Positions 16,928-25,895 of a DNA stretch of 64,000 bases are shown piece by piece. Under the pieces are notes generated by a model, which saw only the letters and a program-made list of their open reading frames with translations, searched no databases and had not been told where the DNA came from. Position numbers and translations under genes: made by a program. Origin of the DNA: Anaerovibrio slackiae (GTDB taxonomy: Bacteria > Bacillota > Negativicutes > Selenomonadales > Selenomonadaceae); assembly GCF_009695585.1 (NCBI RefSeq), contig NZ_VUNR01000011.1, positions 23,676-87,675 on the forward strand, written 5' to 3'. Positions within the stretch are counted from its first letter, which is position 1, and the number at the start of each line of letters is the position of its first letter.

Positions 16928-17806
16928 ATGAAATCCATGAGAAGATTATTTAGTGTTTTGCTGGCTGTTTGCGTGCTGGCACTATCTAGTGTAGCTATGG
17001 CTGCTACGGACATTACTGATGGTGTAGTTCGTGTAGAGGGCGTCAGCAATAATGGGCAATCTTTTGCTTTAAAGAGGATTGCTGCCAAGGTGGATGCACA
17101 GAGAATATTAGCAGAGCATGTGCATGGAGTGCAGATTGATTCCAAGACCACAGTAGAGAACGCCATTGTTACCAGCGATGTGATTAATGCAAGTGTTTCC
17201 GGCATTGTAAAGGGGGCCAGGGAGGTATCCTGCACCACTGATGAATACGGTTATGTACATGTAATATTGGAATTGCCTGTGTTTGGCGGGGCAAATTCTC
17301 TGGCAGCTGCCGTTATTCCAAATGTGCCTCAGCAGGACTTCTTGCCACCATCTGATATTGTTCCTGTAGATACCAAGCCGTCTGAGTCAGTGGTTGCTGA
17401 TACTGCCAATAAGGCTGCTGATGCAGGTCAGTCTGCTAATACAAACCAGGCAACCGTAGGCAATCTCTATGGGGCTACCGGCCAGTATACCGGCTTGATT
17501 GTTGATTGCAGCGGTTTGGGCTTGCAGACTGCTATGGCTCCTGCTGTTTATACTGATGGCAAGAAGGTTGTCTATGGCTTGGAGAACTTCTCTCATGATC
17601 AGGTAATCAGCCGCGGCTATGTAGGCTATTCCAATAGTGCTGCTTCTGGCGTGCAGCGTGCAGGCAGCAATCCGATGGTCGTTAAGGCTCAGAGTGTTGA
17701 GCATTTCTTCAATCCTGTTATTTCTAAGGACGATGCAGCAAAAATTTTGGCAGAAAATCAGGTGAATGGCTTCCTGTCTACCGGCAATGTAGTTTTTGTA
17801 AAGTGA
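16928..17806 (+). CDS. Exported LPP20-like protein
   Basis: 292 residues from ATG 16928 (AAGGGGG at 6-7 bp; the frame extends upstream to 16865 without a site). Signal peptide ~1-26 (SSVAMAATD). Residues ~30-125 have the LPP20 pattern: VVRVEGVSNNGQSFALKRIA followed by a helix, TSDVINASVSGIVKGAREV, and a final YVHVILELPVFG strand. A Pro/Ala/Thr-rich linker (~135-175) leads to a second domain ~190-292 with TGLIVDCSGLGLQTAMAPAV, the type of beta-strand found in LPP20-like envelope proteins, ending in GNVVFVK. It follows the second copy of the shared promoter box, so it is probably co-regulated with 1638-16321. Confidence 0.6.
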   Translation: MKSMRRLFSVLLAVCVLALSSVAMAATDITDGVVRVEGVSNNGQSFALKRIAAKVDAQRILAEHVHGVQIDSKTTVENAIVTSDVINASVSGIVKGAREVSCTTDEYGYVHVILELPVFGGANSLAAAVIPNVPQQDFLPPSDIVPVDTKPSESVVADTANKAADAGQSANTNQATVGNLYGATGQYTGLIVDCSGLGLQTAMAPAVYTDGKKVVYGLENFSHDQVISRGYVGYSNSAASGVQRAGSNPMVVKAQSVEHFFNPVISKDDAAKILAENQVNGFLSTGNVVFVK

Positions 17807-17857
17807 TTTTCTGTTAGTAAATGTGGTAGTGGCTTAGAGAAATAGAGGTGTCCAGAT

Positions 17858-18424
17858 ATGAAAAGATACTTGTCAGGTCTGGGTATTGCAGCTATGCTTT
17901 TTATGTGTGCCTATCCGTCCTGTGAGGCAGAAGAATCTCAGAAAAATAGCGGTCACCATACATCTGTTGATGTTGTGGCAGAGACGCCAGGGGATGTAAA
18001 TTCCCTGGATAACGCGAAAGATGCTGGTGGGCATGAAGTTGATGGGGAAAAGCCTTCGGCAGCACAAGATGCTACAGCCACTGCTGAAGCGCATGGTGAG
18101 CCTGTAGCTGGAGCAGTAGTGCAAGCAGCCGAGGAGATTGTTTCGCCCCTGCGTGTGGTCATCAAGGGAGATGGCAGCACAAAGGAGCAGGCTGTTGCTC
18201 TGGCAAAGAAAAAGGCTGTCACTCGTGCTATTCAATATTTGCAGGAAGAAAATTCCGGGCAGGAGTACAAGTCTGAGGTGTTTGCCTTATGTTACCGATA
18301 TGATAGATTTGTATTGGCCTGTAATGTCCGTATCAAGGAAGCCACAGCGGATAATGTTTCCGTGGAGGTGCGTGTTGACATCAACAGAAAAGCATTGGCG
18401 GAGGCCATGAAAGAGTATATATAG
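17858..18424 (+). CDS. Exported protein with C-terminal LPP20/FlgT-like domain
   Basis: 188 residues; signal peptide ~1-23 (YPSCEAEE). Residues ~24-95 are a polar low-complexity linker (Ala, Glu, Asp, Gly). Residues ~98-188 form an LPP20-like unit: LRVVIKGDGSTKEQAVALAK with a long helix KKAVTRAIQYLQEE, then strands containing FVLACNVRIKEAT and VSVEVRVDINRKALAEA. It lies 51 bp after 16928 and is probably in its operon. A hairpin terminator follows at 18477. Function unknown. Confidence 0.55.
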   Translation: MKRYLSGLGIAAMLFMCAYPSCEAEESQKNSGHHTSVDVVAETPGDVNSLDNAKDAGGHEVDGEKPSAAQDATATAEAHGEPVAGAVVQAAEEIVSPLRVVIKGDGSTKEQAVALAKKKAVTRAIQYLQEENSGQEYKSEVFALCYRYDRFVLACNVRIKEATADNVSVEVRVDINRKALAEAMKEYI

Positions 18425-18476
18425 TTCTCGTTGTCCTTATCTGTTGCTGATATTTTACGATTTATGAATTAGTATG

Positions 18477-18512
18477 AGCAAGTATGGCGATTTCTGTCGT
18501 ACTTGCTTTTCA
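18477..18512 (+). terminator. Intrinsic terminator
   Basis: AGCAAGTA (18477-18484) pairs with TACTTGCT (18500-18507), with an inner CGA/TCG extension, and TTTT follows. It ends the 16928-18424 unit and lies upstream of the true start of the CAP-domain gene. Confidence 0.75.
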
Positions 18513-18598
18513 ATTTCAGTATGAAATTACTTAAAAGTGGAAAATGTCTAATTATCGACAATAAATTGAATTATCTTCAGGGGAGTGAGTGGTTAGGG

Positions 18599-19315
18599 AT
18601 GAATAAAAAATACTTAGTGTTATGCTGGGCGATGGTTCTGGCTTTTGTAGTGATGTGTTCGAGTACAGTGATGGCTAACAGCAATGAACGGACGGTGCAG
18701 ATAAATCCGTTAAATGGCTATAAGATAGATGCAAATGCGCCAGCTGTTTTTGAGAGCCTTACGCCTGACCAGGTGGAGATTGTCCAGCAGGATGGCCGCA
18801 CGGTAGAACTGAATCTGCATGGAGAAGGAGATGGATATTTAGCTATTCACTATCGCAGCGGATATGAATTTATTTATCATTTTATCATAAAAAAAGAGGC
18901 GGATGATGCTTCTAAGCAGAGGGCAGATGATATTGCCCGACAGGTGCTGGATCTGGTGAATGAGGAGAGGTGCAAGGCAGGCGTTACACCTTTGAGATTT
19001 TCAGCAGAGTTGCAGTCAGCAGCTGCTATCAGGGCGGAGGAGCTGACGAGGAAATATTCTCATACCAGGCCTGATGGAACGAAGTTTAGCACTGTGCTGC
19101 CTGATGGAAAATATACGTTAGGAGAAAACATTGCATGTGGAAGTTCGACAGCAGCTAGAGTGGTTGAGCTTTGGATGAACAGTCCAGGGCATCGTGCCAA
19201 TATATTGCGGAGCGATTATAGTGAGTTGGGTGTTGGATATATGTATAATGAAAATTCCGGGCAGAGGCATTACTGGGTGCAGCTATTCAGGCATCCTATG
19301 CCAGTCAGACATTAA
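18599..19315 (+). CDS. Secreted CAP-domain (SCP-like) protein
   Basis: 238 residues from ATG 18599; the frame opens at 18503 but that start lies in the T-run of a terminator. Signal peptide ~1-26 (SSTVMANS). Residues ~27-100 form a short beta domain. Residues ~110-235 are a bacterial CAP/SCP domain: VLDLVNEERCKAGVTPLRFS, YSHTRPDGTKFS, LGENIACGSS, VELWMNSPGHRANIL, ELGVGYMY and YWVQLF. The residues usually lining the CAP cavity (His in YSHTRP, Glu in GEN, His in GHR) are present. CAP proteins are extracellular; their biochemical role in bacteria is unclear. It has its own transcription unit but belongs by theme to the exported cluster. Confidence 0.85.
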   Translation: MNKKYLVLCWAMVLAFVVMCSSTVMANSNERTVQINPLNGYKIDANAPAVFESLTPDQVEIVQQDGRTVELNLHGEGDGYLAIHYRSGYEFIYHFIIKKEADDASKQRADDIARQVLDLVNEERCKAGVTPLRFSAELQSAAAIRAEELTRKYSHTRPDGTKFSTVLPDGKYTLGENIACGSSTAARVVELWMNSPGHRANILRSDYSELGVGYMYNENSGQRHYWVQLFRHPMPVRH

Positions 19316-19793
19316 ATTTTACGAAAATACTATTTCACAGTTCTAAGCAGGATTTTTCGTTTATCAGTAGAGCGTGTCAGTTGTCCCAAGTTAATCAGCT
19401 TTTCCGTAGTGTTGTGTAATGTTTAGGTACTTCTCTTGTATTTACTCTATCAGTTGCAGATATTTGGCTATTGCACAAAATCTAGCACTAGGCAAAAATT
19501 ATATCCAGTATGTCCATCCTATAGAGAGCGAGCAGGAGTAAGTAGATAATTAATAACAATATATATTGAGAAATGAACTGATATCTTTGTTAAATTTGGC
19601 AATGGCGTAGTGTGGCTTAATATTGCCTGTTGCAGGTATGTGCTGGCAAGAGCATCAAATAATAATAAAGATTTTTGGTAAACGTGAGGGGTGGTTTTTT
19701 TCCTCATTGATATCTGCTGGTCAGTATAGCCTTTGTTAGATGTACACCCCGTGTTTGGCAGTAGGGATTTTTGCCAAAGGCGGGGTGTTTTGC
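19316..19793 (+). terminator. 566-bp gap holding a strong terminator at 19744-19793
   Basis: ACACCCCG (19744-19751) pairs with CGGGGTGT (19781-19788), and inside it TTTGGCA pairs with TGCCAAA; TTTT follows. The gap runs from the CAP gene (19315) to the thioesterase gene (19882). I see no convincing gene or RNA in the rest; the short ORFs on both strands lack ribosome sites. Confidence 0.7.
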
Positions 19794-19881
19794 ATTACTG
19801 CCTTGACTTTTTTCCATAATAGTTTTATAGTGAATAAGTTGAATTTTTGGTTTATTTGTGTAGCTGATTAAAGGAGGCAGA

Positions 19882-20292
19882 ATGATGGTTACGACTGTGG
19901 CGCACAAGGTTAATTTTTATGATACTGATGCTATGGCGGTGGTACATCACTCCAATTATATACGCTGGTTTGAGATTGGCAGGGTGGAATTTCTCCGCCA
20001 GGCGGGGATTACCCTGACAGAGCTGATGGATGACGGCTATGTTTTTCCTATTACCGAGGTTAGTGCCAAATACATGAACTCAGGCTATTTTGATGATGAG
20101 CTCATCATTGAGACTACGCCGGTGGCGCTGACCAAGGCGAAGATGGCGTTCAGCTACCGGGTGCTGCGTGCCTGTGATGATACGGTGCTGGTGACCGGCT
20201 TTACCCAGAATGTGTTTACCAGCAGGGCAACGGGGAAGATTACCCGCCTGCCGGACAAATACTATGATAAGCTGAAGGTTATGCTGGACTGA
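19882..20292 (+). CDS. YbgC/FadM-type acyl-CoA thioesterase
   Basis: 136 residues, the normal length of a single hot-dog-fold thioesterase. The 4HBT signature is clear: KVNFYDTDAMAVVHHSNYIR, with the catalytic Asp in YDTDAMA, then a long helix WFEIGRVEFLRQAGI and strands. It likely hydrolyses short- or medium-chain acyl-CoA. AAAGGAGG gives a strong ribosome site for ATG 19882. In many diderms this family sits with tol-pal; no tol-pal genes are near. Confidence 0.85.
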   Translation: MMVTTVAHKVNFYDTDAMAVVHHSNYIRWFEIGRVEFLRQAGITLTELMDDGYVFPITEVSAKYMNSGYFDDELIIETTPVALTKAKMAFSYRVLRACDDTVLVTGFTQNVFTSRATGKITRLPDKYYDKLKVMLD

Positions 20293-20384
20293 TGACATTT
20301 ATGGAAGTCGGTGCATGTATTACTTCGGTGCATTTATATATTTAATATATTGTAATCTGCTGTAATATATTGGGAGGAAATTGT

Positions 20385-20960
20385 ATGTGTTCATTTACTT
20401 TTTTTGATGGGCTGCTGTGTCTGGTGGCGGTTGTGGTATTGCTGGCAGGGCTGGTGAAGCTGTACCTGTGCCATGCAGGCACGGAGATTATTGTGCCGCA
20501 GGTGGAGAGCCGCAGCAGGCTGGCTGTGGATGAGCAGACTGAGGATAGTCTGACTATCAGTACGGTGATTGAGTTTGTCAATGATGGCAAGCAGTGCGCT
20601 ACCATCATGGATGCACTGGTGCGTCCGCAGCTTCCTTATGAGCAGTATGACGGCCTGGAAACCCGCGGCCATGCGGAGCTGGTGACTGCACCTCGCGAGG
20701 ATGATTATTTTGAGGCGTATATCATTCAGAAGAAGGGTTACAAGGGTGGCCTGGACAAGGCCTCTATCAAGTGCCAGGTGAAGCTGATTGCCAGAAAGGG
20801 CATGTCCCTCAAGGAAGCTGTTTCCCACATGCCTGACTTTAACTTCCAGCTGATTTGGCTGGAGACAGGCCGTACACCTTGCCATTACCGCCAGGTGCGC
20901 ATTGAGGTACCGGCAGCAGAGGTAGCTGCCCTGGCTGGTACGAAGCTGGCAGAGGACTGA
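20385..20960 (+). CDS. Hypothetical protein with one N-terminal membrane segment
   Basis: 191 residues from ATG 20385 (GGGAGGA site). Residues ~8-28 form a membrane helix ([19 protein letters not shown]); the rest, about 160 residues, is soluble with many charged residues and a beta-rich pattern ([19 protein letters not shown] and later [20 protein letters not shown]). I recognise no family. It lies 17 bp before the CofE-like gene and probably shares its transcript, so a linked role is possible. Confidence 0.6.
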   Translation: MCSFTFFDGLLCLVAVVVLLAGLVKLYLCHAGTEIIVPQVESRSRLAVDEQTEDSLTISTVIEFVNDGKQCATIMDALVRPQLPYEQYDGLETRGHAELVTAPREDDYFEAYIIQKKGYKGGLDKASIKCQVKLIARKGMSLKEAVSHMPDFNFQLIWLETGRTPCHYRQVRIEVPAAEVAALAGTKLAED

Positions 20961-20977
20961 GCAGGGAGGTTGTTGAG

Positions 20978-21643
20978 ATGAGCGAGATTAAGATAGATTT
21001 GGTGCCGATTCCGACAAGGATTCTGACCGACAAGGATAATATTATTGATGTGGTAGAACGCTATACCAAGGGCAAGATTGGCCCGGATGACGTTATCTCC
21101 GTGGCTGAGAGCGTGGTGGCTATTACCCAGGGCAGGGCAATCCGTCCAGAGAATTTGAAGATTACCAGGGTAGCACAGCTTTGCTGCCGCTTTATTCCTG
21201 ACTACGGCTCCCTGGCCAGCCCTCATGGCATGCAGTCCCTGATGGATGTGGAGGGCAAGTGGCGCGTTGCCGGTGCCCTTGTTATGGGCTTCCTGGGCAA
21301 GCTGGTAGGCATGAACGGATTGTTTTACAAGTGGGGCGGCGAGCAGACGGCTCTGATTGACGATGTTACCGGCACTATGCCGCCTTTTGACAAGCATATT
21401 GTCTATGGCCCTAAGGACCCTGACAAGGTGGTGGAGCAGCTGAAGCAGCGTTTGGGCTGTTTTGGCGGCCTGATTGCCGATGTTAATGACCTGAAGCGTT
21501 CCCGTGTAGTTGGTGCTTCTGCCGGCCTGGATGGCGAGAGGGCGGCAAGGCTTCTGATTGACAATCCTTTCGGCAACGCTTCCCAGAAGACGCCGATTGT
21601 TATTATCAAGAATTTCCGCAAGCTGCAGGAACAAGGGCAATAA
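20978..21643 (+). CDS. CofE-like (F420-0:gamma-glutamyl ligase family) protein
   Basis: 221 residues. It resembles the CofE/FbiB N-terminal ligase fold: [20 protein letters not shown] near the start, [20 protein letters not shown], the glycine-rich [19 protein letters not shown], and the late [15 protein letters not shown]. The archaeal enzyme adds glutamate to coenzyme F420-0; the host here is not expected to make F420, so the true amino-acid ligase substrate is unknown. It lies 17 bp after the membrane protein gene and 2 bp before crcB. Confidence 0.7.
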   Translation: MSEIKIDLVPIPTRILTDKDNIIDVVERYTKGKIGPDDVISVAESVVAITQGRAIRPENLKITRVAQLCCRFIPDYGSLASPHGMQSLMDVEGKWRVAGALVMGFLGKLVGMNGLFYKWGGEQTALIDDVTGTMPPFDKHIVYGPKDPDKVVEQLKQRLGCFGGLIADVNDLKRSRVVGASAGLDGERAARLLIDNPFGNASQKTPIVIIKNFRKLQEQGQ

Positions 21644-21645
21644 TT

Positions 21646-22029
21646 ATGCTGTTCAATGCTATGCTGGTTTTTGTAGGCGGCGGCCTGGGGGCTGTCAGCC
21701 GTTATCTGGTGACTACCTTTATGGGCAATCATGTGGGTGGCAGCTTTCCCTATGGCACTTTTGCCGCGAATATCATAGGAAGCTTCTGCATGGGCGCAGT
21801 GATGTTTTATTTTATCAATAAGAGCCTTCCTGTGCCTGAGCACCTTAGGTTGCTTCTTTTGGTTGGCTTCATGGGCGGCTTTACTACTTTTTCCTCTTTC
21901 AGCATGGAAACAGTCAGCCTGATGCAGAATCAGCATGTCATGTCTTCTATGCTGAACGTGGTGGGCAATGTCAGCCTGGGCATCGGAGCGGTGCTGATGG
22001 GCATGTTTGCAGCTAACTGGCTGAGCTGA
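21646..22029 (+). CDS. crcB: CrcB/FluC fluoride channel
   Basis: 127 residues, four membrane helices, the normal length for a Fluc subunit. Diagnostic motifs: GGGLGAVSRYL in helix 1, GTFAANIIGSFCMG in helix 2, and GFMGGFTTFSSFSME, the Phe/Ser/Thr stretch that lines the fluoride pore and holds the central Na+. It exports fluoride as a dual-topology dimer. A single copy is present. I found no fluoride riboswitch upstream; the gene starts 2 bp after the CofE-like gene. Confidence 0.92.
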   Translation: MLFNAMLVFVGGGLGAVSRYLVTTFMGNHVGGSFPYGTFAANIIGSFCMGAVMFYFINKSLPVPEHLRLLLLVGFMGGFTTFSSFSMETVSLMQNQHVMSSMLNVVGNVSLGIGAVLMGMFAANWLS

Positions 22030-22124
22030 CAACGTTAGCGGTGCTTTGCTGTACACAGCCTGTTGTGTAATTTTGGGTGGGGCTGCCTTGGGGTAGCTGT
22101 GCTATGAAAGTATTTGCAAAATTT

Positions 22125-22158
22125 TACTGCCGGTTTTTGTGGCTGGCAGTATTTTTTT
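22125..22158 (+). terminator. Intrinsic terminator after crcB
   Basis: TACTGCC (22125-22131) pairs with GGCAGTA (22145-22151), loop of 13, then seven T. It separates the 19.9-22.0 kb genes from rph. Confidence 0.85.
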
Positions 22159-22208
22159 GCGTTTTTATGGTATCATATATATAGTAAGGTTTTGCAAGGA
22201 GGAATTTT

Positions 22209-22985
22209 ATGGAGCGTAAAAACGGGCGCAAGGCGCAGCCGGAGGGACGCCCTGACGGGCGGCAGGCTGACCAGCTGCGTCGCTATCGGATAAATCGTTT
22301 TTTTCAGAAGCATCCAGCCGGTTCGGTGCTGATTGAGATGGGCAATACCAAGGTCATCTGCGCCGCTACCATTGAGGAAAGGGTGCCGAATTTTTTGCGG
22401 GGCACCGGGGAGGGCTGGCTGACAGCGGAGTATTCCCTGCTGCCCAGTGCTACCAATACCAGGACGCCAAGAGAGGCGGCAAGGGGCAGGCAGACAGGAC
22501 GTACACAGGAAATTCAGCGGCTCATAGGCAGGAGCCTGCGCTCCGTCATGGATATGAAGGCTCTGGGGGAGCGGACTATCATCATCGATTGCGATGTGAT
22601 TCAGGCAGATGGCGGTACCCGGACTGCTTCTATTACGGGAGCTTTTATCGCCCTGGTGGAGGCATGCAACAGCTTTTATGATGAGAAGAAGCCTTTTCCG
22701 GTAAAGGATTTTTTGGCGGCTATCAGCGTGGGGATTTCCCCTGCCGGGGAGCCCCTTCTTGACCTCTGCTATGAGGAGGATTCTGCCGGGGTGGTGGATA
22801 TGAACGTGGTCATGACCGGCGAGGGTCAGTTCGTGGAGGTGCAGGGCACCGGCGAGGGGCGGCCTTTCAGCCGAGAGGAAATGAACAGGCTGCTGGAGCT
22901 GGCGGAAAAGGGAATTGATGAGTTGATTTCCTATGAAAAGGATGTATTGGGCAATGTGCTGGTATGGAGGGTAGGCCGCGAATGA
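22209..22985 (+). CDS. rph: Ribonuclease PH
   Basis: 258 residues, full length. It trims the 3' ends of tRNA precursors by phosphorolysis. Motifs: [39 protein letters not shown], the Arg-rich [20 protein letters not shown] (phosphate and RNA binding), and [31 protein letters not shown] precedes ATG. The gene overlaps rdgB by 4 bp; the rph-rdgB-phosphoesterase order is common in Firmicutes. Confidence 0.95.
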   Translation: MERKNGRKAQPEGRPDGRQADQLRRYRINRFFQKHPAGSVLIEMGNTKVICAATIEERVPNFLRGTGEGWLTAEYSLLPSATNTRTPREAARGRQTGRTQEIQRLIGRSLRSVMDMKALGERTIIIDCDVIQADGGTRTASITGAFIALVEACNSFYDEKKPFPVKDFLAAISVGISPAGEPLLDLCYEEDSAGVVDMNVVMTGEGQFVEVQGTGEGRPFSREEMNRLLELAEKGIDELISYEKDVLGNVLVWRVGRE

Positions 22986-23617
22986 AAGATGTGCAGATGG
23001 CAGCAAATGAAAAGTCAAAACTGAAAATTGTGATTGCCACGAAAAATCAGGGCAAGGTGCGGGAGATGATTAATGCTTTTCAGGGGCTGCCTGTAGAGCT
23101 GGTGTCTTTGGCTGACCTGGCTGAAAGGTTCCAGGAGCCGGTGGAGGACGGGGATACCTTTGCGGCAAATTCCCTGCTTAAGGCTGGGTATTACCAGAAG
23201 CAGACCGGCATGGCATGCCTGGCTGATGATTCGGGGCTGGAGGTGGAGGCTTTGGGTGGTGCTCCGGGAGTATATTCTGCCCGCTTTGCCGGGGAAAATG
23301 CCAGTGATGCAGACAACAACGCAAAATTACAGCAGGAGCTGAAGAAATTGGGCAGGGAGTCATCACCGGCGGCCTATCAGTGCGCTTTGACCTTTATGGA
23401 TGCCGAGGGCAGGGTTCTGACGGCCAAGGGGTTCTGCCGTGGAGAAATCCGCCTTCAGGCAAGAGGCGAGAACGGCTTTGGCTATGACCCGTACTTTTAT
23501 GTAGGTGATGTGACCATGGCGGAGATGAGCCTGGCGGAAAAGCAGGCCATCAGCCACCGGGGCGCGGCATTGAGGGAGATGGCAGTGCTTTTGCAGGATT
23601 ATTTTGCAGGGTGCTGA
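22982..23617 (+). CDS. rdgB: XTP/dITP pyrophosphatase (Ham1/RdgB)
   Basis: 211 residues from ATG 22982, which overlaps the rph stop (ATGA); the upstream in-frame ATG 22964 is less likely. Ham1-family motifs: [11 protein letters not shown] near the start, [20 protein letters not shown], and the late GFGYDPYF and [11 protein letters not shown]. It hydrolyses deaminated purine nucleotides (XTP, dITP, ITP) and so keeps them out of DNA and RNA. Confidence 0.95.
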   Translation: MKDVQMAANEKSKLKIVIATKNQGKVREMINAFQGLPVELVSLADLAERFQEPVEDGDTFAANSLLKAGYYQKQTGMACLADDSGLEVEALGGAPGVYSARFAGENASDADNNAKLQQELKKLGRESSPAAYQCALTFMDAEGRVLTAKGFCRGEIRLQARGENGFGYDPYFYVGDVTMAEMSLAEKQAISHRGAALREMAVLLQDYFAGC

Positions 23618-23697
23618 CTGATGTACCGGCATAGCAGGGAGGCTTTGCAGGAGCTTCCCGGATTTCCAGTTTTTTGATATGTTGAGGTGCGTTTGAG

Positions 23698-24252
23698 ATG
23701 AAAATCGGATTGATAAGCGATACCCACGGCAATACCGCGGCTATTGACCAGGCGGTGGAGCTGGCAGGGGAGATAGATTTGTGGCTTCATGCAGGGGATA
23801 TGATTCATGATGCCGAATATCTGGATATGGCCTATGATGCCAAGGTGGTAAACGTGGCAGGGAACTGTGACTGGGGCAACCGCAGCGTGCCGGAGGAGGA
23901 AGTGGTGGAGGCGGAAGGCCACAGGATTTTCCTGACCCACGGCCATATCTACGGCGTAAAGGGCTCCCCCTATGGCATGGTGCAGGCGGCAGAGGAAAAC
24001 GGAGCAGATATAGCTGTCTTCGGCCACAGCCATGTAGCCTTCAAGGAAAAGATTGACGGGGTGCTGCTCATCAATCCCGGCAGCCTGGCTTATCCCCGGG
24101 ATGGGGGCGGCCAGTCCTTTATGGTGCTGGAGCTGCATGAGGGGGCAGAGCCGGAGATTTATCACTATCACCTTGAGGACAGGCGGAAGGAGGATAAGTC
24201 CGCCAAGGAGGGTAAAGGGAAAAAACGTGAAAAATGGTTCGGATTGTTTTGA
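23698..24252 (+). CDS. YfcE/MJ0936-type metallophosphoesterase
   Basis: 184 residues. Calcineurin-like motifs: SDTHGN (residues 7-12), LHAGDMIHD, GNCDWGN, THGH and GHSHVAF supply the two-metal site. The last ~20 residues are a Lys/Glu-rich tail. Family members hydrolyse phosphodiesters in vitro; the physiological substrate is unknown. It follows rdgB by 80 bp and is probably co-transcribed. Confidence 0.88.
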   Translation: MKIGLISDTHGNTAAIDQAVELAGEIDLWLHAGDMIHDAEYLDMAYDAKVVNVAGNCDWGNRSVPEEEVVEAEGHRIFLTHGHIYGVKGSPYGMVQAAEENGADIAVFGHSHVAFKEKIDGVLLINPGSLAYPRDGGGQSFMVLELHEGAEPEIYHYHLEDRRKEDKSAKEGKGKKREKWFGLF

Positions 24253-24364
24253 ACAATATGTATATAATTTATTATACAAATTCCCGATTATAACTATGAT
24301 AAACCAATACAAAAAGATGAATTAGGTTCACTTTATTTTCTCTAAAACCCTTGCCGTTATTAGG

Positions 24365-24393
24365 TTGAAAGCAATTTAAAAATATGCTATTAT
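24365..24393 (+). promoter_or_regulatory. Sigma-A-type promoter of the fumarase/fumarate reductase operon
   Basis: TTGAAA (24365-24370) and TATTAT (24388-24393) are separated by 17 bp, a near-consensus pair, about 46 bp upstream of the first start codon. No gene lies between 24252 and 24439. Confidence 0.75.
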
Positions 24394-24438
24394 AAAGTAG
24401 TGAATGTGATTTTATTATATATTTAGGGAGGGTTTACT

Positions 24439-25281
24439 TTGCGTACAATTAATGTAGAGCAGATTACTGCTGAAGTAGCGCAGATGTGCAAGGAAGCTGC
24501 CTATTATTTGCCTCAGGATGTATATGAGGCATTGAAGAAGGGCAGGGAAACCGAGGAGTCTCCTGTTGGCTGCGATGTTCTGGATCAGATCATCCGCAAT
24601 TCCGAGATTGCCCGGGCAGAGGATCGTCCTATCTGCCAGGATACCGGCATGACCATCGTCTTCCTTGAGATCGGCCAGGATCTGCACATTGAGGGCGGCA
24701 ATCTGACCGATGCCATCAATGCAGGTGTTGCGAAGGGCTACGTTGAGGGGTATTTGCGTAAGTCCGTTGTAGCTGAGCCTCTGTTCAACCGCGTGAACAC
24801 TCAGAACAATACTCCTGCTATCATCTACACCAAGATTGTAGATGGTGACAAGCTGAAGATTGAGGTTACCCTGAAGGGCTTCGGCAGCGAGAACAAGTCC
24901 GGCATCAAGATGCTGGTGCCTGCTGACGGTGTTGAGGGTGTGAAGAAGGCTGTTCTGGACATTATCCAGCATGCAAGCTGCAACCCTTGTCCTCCGATGG
25001 TTGTAGGCGTAGGCATCGGCGGAACCATGGATCAGGCTGCATACCTGTCCAAGCGCGCCCTGATGCGTCCTACCAATGTCCGTAATGCGCATCCTGACTA
25101 TGCCAACCTGGAGGGCGAGCTCCTCGAGATGATCAACAAGACCGGTATCGGGCCTCAGCTGGGCGGCACTACTTCTGCCCTGGCTGTAAATATCGAGTGG
25201 GGTCCTACCCACATTGCCGGACTGCCTGTTGCTGTGACCATCTGCTGTCATGCAATGCGCCATTCTGAGCGTGTATTATAA
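24439..25281 (+). CDS. Fumarate hydratase, class I, alpha subunit
   Basis: 280 residues from TTG 24439 (GGGAGG at 7-8 bp). This is the N-terminal subunit of the two-subunit oxygen-sensitive 4Fe-4S fumarase: RPICQDTGMTIVF with one cluster Cys, NPCPPMVVGVGIGGTMDQAA with another, and GIGPQLGGTTSALAVNIEW. It catalyses reversible hydration of fumarate to malate. The related L(+)-tartrate dehydratase (TtdA) cannot be excluded by sequence alone, but the fumarate reductase genes next door favour fumarase. Confidence 0.92.
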   Translation: MRTINVEQITAEVAQMCKEAAYYLPQDVYEALKKGRETEESPVGCDVLDQIIRNSEIARAEDRPICQDTGMTIVFLEIGQDLHIEGGNLTDAINAGVAKGYVEGYLRKSVVAEPLFNRVNTQNNTPAIIYTKIVDGDKLKIEVTLKGFGSENKSGIKMLVPADGVEGVKKAVLDIIQHASCNPCPPMVVGVGIGGTMDQAAYLSKRALMRPTNVRNAHPDYANLEGELLEMINKTGIGPQLGGTTSALAVNIEWGPTHIAGLPVAVTICCHAMRHSERVL

Positions 25282-25298
25282 GAGGAGGAAGAAAGATA

Positions 25299-25856
25299 AT
25301 GGCTGAAAAGATTCGCATTACTACACCTTTGACTGAGGAAGTATCCCGCACCCTGCGTGCTGGTGACAGCGTGCTGATTAGCGGTACCATCTATAGCGCC
25401 CGTGATGCTGCCCACAAGGCTATGACCGAGGCTCTGGCTCGTGGCGAGAAGCTGCCGATTGACTGGACTAACCAGATTGTTTATTATCTCGGCCCTACTC
25501 CTGCCAAGCCTGGCAATCCTATCGGTTCCTGCGGTCCTACTACTTCAGGTCGTATGGATGCCTACACTCCTACTATGCTGGACCAGGGCATCAAGGGCAT
25601 GATCGGCAAGGGCTCCCGCGCACCTGAGGTTATCGAGTCCATGAAGAAGCATGGCGTAACCTATTTTGCTGCTGTGGGCGGTGCTGCTGCCCTGATTTCA
25701 AAGTCCGTAAAGAGCTACACCGTTCTGGCTTATCCTGAGCTGGGTCCGGAGGCTGTGGCAGCTCTGGAGGTTGAGGATTTCCCTGCTATCGTTGTAATCG
25801 ACTCTGAAGGCAATAACTTCTACGAGATGGGTCAGGCTCCATATCGTAAGTTATAA
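25299..25856 (+). CDS. Fumarate hydratase, class I, beta subunit
   Basis: 185 residues, the usual length for the C-terminal subunit. Motifs: VLISGTIYSARDAAHKAM, YYLGPTPAKPGNPIGSCGPT and TTSGRMDAYTP, which contribute to substrate binding. 17 bp separate it from the alpha subunit. It completes the enzyme; together with the downstream complex it forms the malate-fumarate-succinate branch used in anaerobic succinate or propionate formation. Confidence 0.92.
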   Translation: MAEKIRITTPLTEEVSRTLRAGDSVLISGTIYSARDAAHKAMTEALARGEKLPIDWTNQIVYYLGPTPAKPGNPIGSCGPTTSGRMDAYTPTMLDQGIKGMIGKGSRAPEVIESMKKHGVTYFAAVGGAAALISKSVKSYTVLAYPELGPEAVAALEVEDFPAIVVIDSEGNNFYEMGQAPYRKL

Positions 25857-25895
25857 TTACTTTCCCAAGGAAAGAATATATTTAGGAGGTCTAGA

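Noticed and set aside
18503..18598. Longer start for the CAP-domain protein
   Set aside because: The upstream start lies in a terminator T-run and would place 32 residues before a complete signal peptide.
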